A DNA stretch of 64,000 nt, from contig NZ_FVZB01000007.1 of assembly GCF_900166655.1 (NCBI RefSeq), positions 930,001 through 994,000 on the forward strand, given 5' to 3'. A program made the translations under genes and the position numbers. The DNA is from Halobacillus hunanensis. Its GTDB lineage: Bacteria > Bacillota > Bacilli > Bacillales > Halobacillaceae. The notes beneath the pieces are model-generated. The model had not been told where the DNA came from. It did not search any database and worked only from the letters and a program-made list of their open reading frames with translations. Below are positions 58,702 through 64,000 of the stretch, in pieces; positions within the stretch are counted from its first letter, which is position 1; every line of letters starts with the position of its first letter.

Positions 58702-59577
58702 GTGCATGTATTTGGCTTAAAGATGAAAAATGTTTTGTTTATTATAGTTGGTGCAGCCATATTTTCATTTGGATTGGTCCACTTCAACATTCAAAACGAA
58801 TTAGGAGAAGGTGGTTTCACCGGTATTACTCTATTACTTCTCTACCTGTTTAATTGGGATCCCGCATTAATGAATATTCTCTTAAACATCCCTGTCCTGA
58901 TTATCGGTTGGCGTATTCTCGGAAGAAATACTTTTTATTACTCATTAATAGGAATTGTCGCTGTTTCCCTATTTATCCGTTTATCACAAATATACTTAAT
59001 TGAAATTGATCTAGCATCAGACTTAACCTTAGCTTCTTTGTTTGCAGGAGTTTTTGCCGGGATTGGCTTGGGCATCATCTTCCGCTATGGCGGAACAACC
59101 GGAGGTGTCGACATCATCGCAAGACTCATCCATAAGTATTTAGGCTGGAGTATGGGCCGTGCTATGTTTGTTTTTGATGCCATCGTCATCTTGATCTCTA
59201 TTATTACCTATCTGAATCCTATAAAAGGAATGTACACTCTTGTAGCCGTTTTCGTTGGGGCAAGAGTAATCGATTTCATTCAAGAAGGAGCTTATGCTGC
59301 AAGAGGAGCTACCATTATTTCGCAAAAAAACGACCAAATTTCAAACAAGATCAATAAAGAAATGGATCGAGGAGTTACCGTACTACAAGGAAAGGGATCC
59401 TTTACAGGCTCAAACCGGGACGTTCTATACTGTGTAATTGGAAAGAATGAAATCGTACGATTAAAGACCCTCATTAACACCATCGATCCTCATGCTTTTG
59501 TTGCTGTCAGCCATGTTCATGATGTTATCGGTGAAGGTTTCACCTTAGACGAAAACAAAAACCCGATAGAAGAATAA
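58702..59577 (+). CDS. ypjC: YitT family membrane protein YpjC
   Basis: A 291-residue YitT/DUF2179 protein. Five or six hydrophobic segments occupy residues 8-190, with the family motif RYGGTTGGVDIIARLIHKYLG near residue 130. A cytoplasmic DUF2179 domain follows with GVTVLQGKGSFTG near residue 228. Function is unknown. Translation starts at GTG (58702), eight bases after GGAGG; an ATG seven codons later is the alternative. It is divergent from ypjD, as in B. subtilis, and ends in a terminator shared with the zinc protease gene. Confidence 0.9.
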   Translation: MHVFGLKMKNVLFIIVGAAIFSFGLVHFNIQNELGEGGFTGITLLLLYLFNWDPALMNILLNIPVLIIGWRILGRNTFYYSLIGIVAVSLFIRLSQIYLIEIDLASDLTLASLFAGVFAGIGLGIIFRYGGTTGGVDIIARLIHKYLGWSMGRAMFVFDAIVILISIITYLNPIKGMYTLVAVFVGARVIDFIQEGAYAARGATIISQKNDQISNKINKEMDRGVTVLQGKGSFTGSNRDVLYCVIGKNEIVRLKTLINTIDPHAFVAVSHVHDVIGEGFTLDENKNPIEE

Positions 59578-59586
59578 AGAGTAAAT

Positions 59587-59625
59587 AAAAACCCATTGTT
59601 CCAATAATACGGAACAATGGGTTTT
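59587..59625. terminator. Bidirectional terminator between ypjC and the zinc protease gene
   Basis: A stem of about 15 base pairs AAAACCCATTGTTCC/GGAACAATGGGTTTT with A/T tracts on both sides. Confidence 0.9.
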
Positions 59626-59640
59626 ATCTATTCTTGTGGA

Positions 59641-60318
59641 CTATTCTTCATTCATCCCTACGAACATAAATACAAACCTTAGTAATTCAGCTAAAGCAAC
59701 TAGTGCCCCGGCTACATATGTCATAGCTGCTGCATTGAGTACCTTCTTCGTCTTTCTTTCCTCATCATTACGGATAATACCCGTCGATACCAGCTGCCCC
59801 ATCGCCCTGCTTGAAGCATCAAATTCTACTGGTAAGGTAATCAGCTGGAACAATACGGCCGCTGCAAAAAAGATAATTCCTGCTAAAGCAAGGCCAGTCA
59901 TACCGAGTAAAAATCCACCGATGATTAAAAAGATAGAGATGTTTGAACCAAAACTGGCTACAGGTACTAATGCACTTCGGAAACGTAGAAACGCATATTC
60001 CTGAGCGTCCTGAATCGCGTGCCCTACCTCGTGGGCAGAAACAGCTGATGCAGCCATCGACCGGCCGTGGTAATTACCTGAGGATAACCGAATTACTTTA
60101 GAACGCGGATCATAATGATCAGATAACATTCCTTTTACTTCCTCAACTCGAACATTAAACAAGCCATTATCATCTAGAATTTTTCGAGCAACCTCAGCAC
60201 CAGTCATTGATGATGAAGTCGGGACTTTAGAATATTTTTTATATGTGCTCTTCACACGAGAAGAAGCCCAAATGGGTACAATTAACAAAATCGCAAAGTA
60301 GATTAAAAAACCTGCCAT
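59641..60318 (-). CDS. yugP: Membrane zinc metallopeptidase (YugP-like)
   Basis: A 225-residue membrane protein of the neutral zinc metallopeptidase type (YugP). One N-terminal helix is followed by a soluble stretch with YHGRSMAASAVSAHEVGHAIQDA (HEXXH near residue 115), then three hydrophobic segments. The ATG at 60318 is chosen because GGAGGA lies six bases before it, whereas an ATG six bases upstream abuts that site. Substrates are unknown. Confidence 0.88.
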   Translation of the reverse strand: MAGFLIYFAILLIVPIWASSRVKSTYKKYSKVPTSSSMTGAEVARKILDDNGLFNVRVEEVKGMLSDHYDPRSKVIRLSSGNYHGRSMAASAVSAHEVGHAIQDAQEYAFLRFRSALVPVASFGSNISIFLIIGGFLLGMTGLALAGIIFFAAAVLFQLITLPVEFDASSRAMGQLVSTGIIRNDEERKTKKVLNAAAMTYVAGALVALAELLRFVFMFVGMNEE

Positions 60319-60387
60319 CTTCATTCCTCCATCTTGGATGTAGACTACAATTATATAGGTTAATTTTAGTCAAAAGTGACTGAAAAA

Positions 60388-61101
60388 TCAACTATTAAGT
60401 TTGTCACGAGCATGTTTTTCCCGTTTCTCTGCGACATATTTTCTCGTCCCAACATAAATAAGCGTAATGAGTATTGTAGTCCCAATAATGGCTGCTGTCC
60501 ATAGGAAGGCGTCAAAACCTATGAGCGAAGACTTATCATCGAGCAGCTTGTCCAATTGATTATCAACCTCTTGCTTGGCCGCTAAAGTTTCGCTTCTCGT
60601 GTAATCTTCTATGGACTGTGAAACAGGCTTAAACTCGTCTCGTTCTAAATACAACTTCAATGTTGGCAAAAGTGACTGCCAACGAGAAGCTATGTCCGCC
60701 ACCGGCACATCCGCTTGACTTAATTGCTCTCGCAGGGAGTGGAGTTCATTACGAATTGAATCTTCAGGACGATGACTTCCTACTATATTCACATAAAATA
60801 AAAACTTATTCACTTCCGAATTACTTATATCTTTTTGCTCCTTAACAATCGGTTGAATGAGCTCATAAAACGTTTCCTGATGCTGTGTTGATAAAGTATT
60901 TATATATTGTTCCATTTCTGTACGGCGGTTATTCACCATTCGATTGGCCAGCCCGTATTTTTCATCCTCCACTAAATGACGGTATTGATCCGAAAATTCA
61001 CTCCATGTATTATGGTCAGCGTAAATATGCTTCGAGTCATTGAAGCTTGGAACAAACAGGCTTAAACAGACAACGAAACAAAGCAGAAGAGCCCGTCCCA
61101 T
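60388..61101 (-). CDS. ypjB: Sporulation protein YpjB
   Basis: A 237-residue protein with an N-terminal signal or membrane helix (ALLLCFVVCLSLFVP), a helical extracytoplasmic region containing FLFYVNIVGSHRPEDSI near residue 102, and a C-terminal membrane helix (FLWTAAIIGTTILITLIYV) with a basic tail. The pattern and its position beside ypjA and the qcr genes match B. subtilis YpjB, annotated as a sporulation protein. ATG 61101 follows GGGGGCGAG; a GTG codon directly before is possible. Confidence 0.88.
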   Translation of the reverse strand: MGRALLLCFVVCLSLFVPSFNDSKHIYADHNTWSEFSDQYRHLVEDEKYGLANRMVNNRRTEMEQYINTLSTQHQETFYELIQPIVKEQKDISNSEVNKFLFYVNIVGSHRPEDSIRNELHSLREQLSQADVPVADIASRWQSLLPTLKLYLERDEFKPVSQSIEDYTRSETLAAKQEVDNQLDKLLDDKSSLIGFDAFLWTAAIIGTTILITLIYVGTRKYVAEKREKHARDKLNS

Positions 61102-61158
61102 CACACTCGCCCCCTCATATTCTATCTTATTCGAATGTATATGAGAGAAGAGGAAAAA

Positions 61159-61749
61159 TTAGACCGACTCGATTTGTCGATATCTTTGTGTCATGATATA
61201 ACAAACCGCAATACAGAAAATACTTAACCAAAATGTAAAATACCCAATTTGATTCATATGTTCCATAATAGAAGGATAAATTGGCATTTGTTCAAACACA
61301 TAATCAATCACATCATTGTGTAATGTCCAAATCGCGGCAACTATAATATGTCGGGTCCGTATTTTATAAAAGGGGGTATAAAGCAGTCCTTGTATAGCCA
61401 TAGCTCCGTGAGAAGCGATTAGCATATAACCCGTCCAGGGAAGTGAGCCATACTCCATAAACGTCAAACCATTCATGACAACTGCCCAAATGCCGTACTT
61501 TAATAACGTAATCACGGCAAGGGCTTCTATATAAGGTACACTCTTATGTAACAAATAAAAACCTAAAAAGATAGTGAAAAACAAGCTTGCCGTAGGACTG
61601 TCCGGTACGAAAATCAGAAATATCGGTTCCGTAACTGCCAGCTGGCTTTCATACCAAATGTAACCGTAAATCGTACCTGACAAATTAATGATAAACAACA
61701 GCATGAGAAAAATGCGATTTGTTAATATGTATGTATAAATTGTCTTCAT
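61159..61749 (-). CDS. ypjA: YpjA membrane protein (DUF1405)
   Basis: A 196-residue membrane protein with about six hydrophobic segments, DUF1405. Seen are NLSGTIYGYIWYESQL near residue 23, FVPDSPTASLFFTIFLGFYL near residue 48 and LASH-like IASHGAMAIQGLLY near residue 112. Function is unknown. AGGAGTG lies ten bases before the ATG. It lies between ypjB and qcrC, as in B. subtilis, with a terminator upstream that ends the qcr operon. Confidence 0.9.
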   Translation of the reverse strand: MKTIYTYILTNRIFLMLLFIINLSGTIYGYIWYESQLAVTEPIFLIFVPDSPTASLFFTIFLGFYLLHKSVPYIEALAVITLLKYGIWAVVMNGLTFMEYGSLPWTGYMLIASHGAMAIQGLLYTPFYKIRTRHIIVAAIWTLHNDVIDYVFEQMPIYPSIMEHMNQIGYFTFWLSIFCIAVCYIMTQRYRQIESV

Positions 61750-61775
61750 AAGATCATAGCACTCCTATAATAAAC

Positions 61776-61805
61776 AAACCGTGCTCGTTCATAGGAGCAC
61801 GGTTT
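61776..61805 (-). terminator. Intrinsic terminator after qcrC
   Basis: A perfect 11-base-pair stem AAACCGTGCTC/GAGCACGGTTT with a short loop, followed on the minus strand by GTTTATTA. Confidence 0.75.
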
Positions 61806-61827
61806 GTTTTACATCCTTTATTTACTA

Positions 61828-62643
61828 TTACTCTGAGCCGGATTCTTGTCCACCTGAACCAGAACCTTTTCCACCGGCTCCTTGTGCTTTAATAAATTCA
61901 GCAAGTTGCTGAAGCTCTTCATCAGATCCCTTAAACACACCCGCCGGCATTTCACCGATACCATTACGTGCTATGTCTTTAATTTGTTCAACTGACATTG
62001 CAGTATCTAATAAAGATGGATAGTTTCCCTGTCCCTGAAGTTGATCTCCGTGACAACTCATACAGTTAGCTTCATAAATAGCATATCCTGGAGCTTCGGT
62101 ATCTACCTCTGCCTCTACAGCTTCAACATTTACAGCATACTTTTCTGAGCGTTCAGCATAGTCGGCATGTTCAACAGCTTCATATGTCAACCAGAAAGTT
62201 GCGATGAAACCTAACATCATAAGTCCAACTGAGATTGGACGCTTCGATGGACGACGACCCGGTCCGCGATCAAGAAATGGAGCTAACAGCAATGCTCCAA
62301 ATGCTAGTGAAGGTATAATAATTGCCCCGATGACAATAAAGTTTCCTCCAGCATATTGATACTTCAGGAATTGATATAAGAATAAGAAATACCAGTCAGG
62401 CAACGGAATATAACCAGCATTGGTTGGATCAGCCTGTTGCTCAAGCGGTGATGGGTGAGCAGCAGTTAAAATTAAAAACCCAATCAGGAATACCGAACCA
62501 ACTAACCATTCTTTTAGAAGGAAGTTTGGCCAAAATGCTTCCGTACGTCCAGGGTATTCTGAGTAATCTTTTGGTAAATTGGCTTTTTGTTCAGCGGGAA
62601 TTCGTGAATCCCCGACGAACTTCATCCCTTTTCCCCTATGCAC
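61828..62643 (-). CDS. qcrC: Menaquinol:cytochrome c reductase subunit QcrC (cytochrome b/c)
   Basis: A 271-residue fusion of the C-terminal part of cytochrome b (three membrane helices, with PLPDWYFLFLYQFLKYQYAGG near residue 80) and a cytochrome c domain with CMSCHGDQLQGQG near residue 194 and the axial Met in GEMPAGVFKG near residue 231. The tail is Gly/Ser/Glu-rich. Translation starts at GTG (62643) after AAAGGAGGGAACGCT. It is the last gene of qcrABC; it passes electrons from the bc complex to cytochrome c or oxidase. Confidence 0.97.
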   Translation of the reverse strand: MHRGKGMKFVGDSRIPAEQKANLPKDYSEYPGRTEAFWPNFLLKEWLVGSVFLIGFLILTAAHPSPLEQQADPTNAGYIPLPDWYFLFLYQFLKYQYAGGNFIVIGAIIIPSLAFGALLLAPFLDRGPGRRPSKRPISVGLMMLGFIATFWLTYEAVEHADYAERSEKYAVNVEAVEAEVDTEAPGYAIYEANCMSCHGDQLQGQGNYPSLLDTAMSVEQIKDIARNGIGEMPAGVFKGSDEELQQLAEFIKAQGAGGKGSGSGGQESGSE

Positions 62644-62671
62644 AGCGTTCCCTCCTTTAAATCACTTCATT

Positions 62672-63346
62672 TTATAGTGGACCGGAAATACCTTGCTTAC
62701 GGATTAACATAAAGTGCACGGCCATTAATCCGAATAGTGCAGCTGGCAAGAAAAATACGTGAATCGCAAAGAAACGGGTTAATGTTTGCGCCCCAACAAT
62801 GGTTGGGTCTCCGGCAAGCAGCGTTCGTATTTCATCACCAATAAACGGTGTGGCTGCCGCAATCTCAAGACCTACCTGTGTGGCAAAATAAGCTTTGTTA
62901 TCCCATGGGAGCAGGTAGCCAGTAAACCCTAACCCGAGCATAACAAAGAATAATAAAACACCAACGACCCAGTTCAATTCTCGCGGCTTCTTGTAAGCCC
63001 CCTGGAAGAATACCCGTAATGTATGTAGAAATAACATTACAATAACAAGACTCGCACCCCAGTGGTGCATCCCACGCACAATTTGTCCGTAAGCTACTTC
63101 TTTTTGTAAATAATAAACGGACTTCCAGGCGTTTTCGATATCAGGTACATAATACATAGTTAAAAACATACCGGATAGAATTTGAATTACTGTAATAAAG
63201 AATGTCAATCCGCCAAAACAATAAACAAATGCAGAGAAATGATGGGCTGGGTTGACATGCTCTGGTACTTCATGGTCGGCGATATCACGCCAAAGCGGAG
63301 TGACGTCTACACGCTCATCGACCCAGTCATAAATCTTTTGTAGCAT
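62672..63346 (-). CDS. qcrB: Menaquinol:cytochrome c reductase cytochrome b subunit QcrB
   Basis: A 224-residue short cytochrome b with four membrane helices. Haem ligands are in RGMHHWGASLVIVMLFLHTLRVFF (near residues 93-108) and FFAIHVFFLPAALFGLMAVHFMLI (near residues 190-210). The quinone-site GYLLPWDNKAYFATQVG motif is near residue 144. It is split from its C-terminal helices, which are fused to cytochrome c in QcrC, the arrangement of Bacillus b6c complexes. Confidence 0.97.
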   Translation of the reverse strand: MLQKIYDWVDERVDVTPLWRDIADHEVPEHVNPAHHFSAFVYCFGGLTFFITVIQILSGMFLTMYYVPDIENAWKSVYYLQKEVAYGQIVRGMHHWGASLVIVMLFLHTLRVFFQGAYKKPRELNWVVGVLLFFVMLGLGFTGYLLPWDNKAYFATQVGLEIAAATPFIGDEIRTLLAGDPTIVGAQTLTRFFAIHVFFLPAALFGLMAVHFMLIRKQGISGPL

Positions 63347-63349
63347 GAA

Positions 63350-63856
63350 TTACGCCCCCTGTCTTGATTGAGTTTCTCCGAGATAAAGCATGTTTTCTTT
63401 GACTTTGGTCTTGTACACCGGTAATGGTGCAGTAGGTGGTGTTCCCGGAATGTTGACACCATCTTTTGTATACCGACCGCCGTGACATGGGCAATAGAAT
63501 TGGTTAGGGTATTCCTGATTGGAAGCCCAGTCTACAGTACACCCTAAGTGCGTACAAATTGGTGAGAGTGCTACAATCTCATCATTTTCATCTCTGTACA
63601 CCCATGCAGTTTTTTGTACTTTTGACTCATACCATGCATCCACTTGTTCAACCTGCCATTCAAAACGCTGTGGTTCATTTGTAAGTTCATCAATTGGTGC
63701 TACAGAATGAAACTCTCCAGCAGCTTGCGGCGTCAATACCGGATCAATGGCAAAACGAACCATTGGCGCAAGCATTCCAGCAGCCATAAAGCCACCTACA
63801 CCAGTCAGTGTGTAGTTTAAAAATTGACGACGGGATACTCGTTTTTTATCGCTCAT
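63350..63856 (-). CDS. qcrA: Rieske iron-sulfur subunit QcrA
   Basis: A 168-residue Rieske protein. The twin-arginine signal-anchor is SRRQFLNYTLTGVGG at residues 8-22, so export is by the Tat system, whose genes lie at 21537-22804. The 2Fe-2S ligands are in CTHLGCTV near residue 103 and CPCHGGRY near residue 123. The ATG at 63856 with GGGGGGAAAAGA is chosen over an in-frame ATG 12 codons earlier. It heads the qcrABC operon under the promoter at 63927. Confidence 0.97.
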   Translation of the reverse strand: MSDKKRVSRRQFLNYTLTGVGGFMAAGMLAPMVRFAIDPVLTPQAAGEFHSVAPIDELTNEPQRFEWQVEQVDAWYESKVQKTAWVYRDENDEIVALSPICTHLGCTVDWASNQEYPNQFYCPCHGGRYTKDGVNIPGTPPTAPLPVYKTKVKENMLYLGETQSRQGA

Positions 63857-63926
63857 TCTTTTCCCCCCTCTATGCTGTAATCCATGCGACATGGATCGTT
63901 TACATACAGTTTACTAGGACATTACT

Positions 63927-63955
63927 ATGATAGCGCAATCTTAAGGCGGGGTCAA
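63927..63955 (-). promoter_or_regulatory. Sigma-A promoter of qcrABC
   Basis: TTGACC (63955-63950), a 17-base spacer and TATCAT (63932-63927) on the minus strand, about 65 bases before the qcrA start. Confidence 0.75.
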
Positions 63956-64000
63956 TGAATTCTCAAGTGTTATCTCAACTTTTACTAGTTACCAATAAGC

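Noticed and set aside
1-64000. Mobile elements, prophage, CRISPR arrays, tRNA and rRNA genes
   Set aside because: No transposase or integrase frames, no regularly spaced repeats and no tRNA or rRNA sequences were recognised on either strand.

Overview
The window reads as ordinary core chromosome of a low-to-mid GC Gram-positive endospore former of the family Bacillaceae, most likely a Halobacillus-like moderate halophile (genus placement is inference). The basis is the strong AGGAGG ribosome sites, spore genes (cotD, ypjB, a yqfQ-like gene), bacillithiol and qcrABC genes, type B RNase P RNA, and a gene order from cspD to qcrA that largely follows the Bacillus subtilis ypb-ypj region. Most genes lie on the minus strand. 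No transposase, integrase, phage gene, CRISPR array, rRNA or tRNA was seen.

Layout. Positions 1-9 kb: a truncated ABC-F ATPase, a DUF2252 protein, a YdjO-like zinc-ribbon protein, a cold-shock protein, a Cu/Zn-SOD-like protein, a SurA-N lipoprotein and the double dynamin DynA. 9-21 kb: two gamma-glutamylcyclotransferase/S58 genes, acylphosphatase, an SDR, ferredoxin, a histidine phosphatase, an AbrB-type membrane protein, MsrAB, a YqfQ-like protein, uracil-DNA glycosylase and SbcDC. 21-28 kb: YozE, TatC with two TatA proteins, MobA, DHFR with thymidylate synthase, an HD hydrolase, a DUF72 protein and formate-THF ligase. 28-34 kb: CspD, a queuosine-precursor transporter, an RNase H-like protein, a newly noticed 45-residue membrane protein behind a Fur-box-like site, and a type III polyketide synthase operon. 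34-44 kb: carboxypeptidase M32, an rRNA methyltransferase, rnpB, GpsB, YpsA, CotD, cytidine deaminase, RecU and PBP1. 44-58 kb: nth-dnaD-asnS-aspB-ypmBA-dinG, panDCB-birA-cca-bshA-mgsA-dapB-ypjD. 58-64 kb: ypjC, a zinc protease, ypjBA and the bc complex genes qcrABC.

Functional links. Folate and one-carbon metabolism is clustered (DHFR, ThyA, Fhs). DNA repair and replication is well represented (Ung, SbcDC, RecU, Nth, DnaD, DinG). Cell-wall growth and division genes sit together (PBP1, GpsB, RecU). Cofactor synthesis includes pantothenate, biotin attachment, bacillithiol and molybdopterin guanylylation. The Tat translocase genes and a Tat-signal Rieske protein (QcrA) are both present. Thirteen sigma-A-type promoters with 17-base spacing, one sigma-K-type promoter and about two dozen terminators or hairpins could be read directly.

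The most interesting signals are regulatory. Both cold-shock genes have a hairpin plus seven-U tract, resembling an intrinsic terminator, inside their 5' leaders and about 55 bases before the start codon. A Fur-box-like operator overlaps the start region of a tiny unannotated membrane-protein gene. No wholly new multi-gene system was found.
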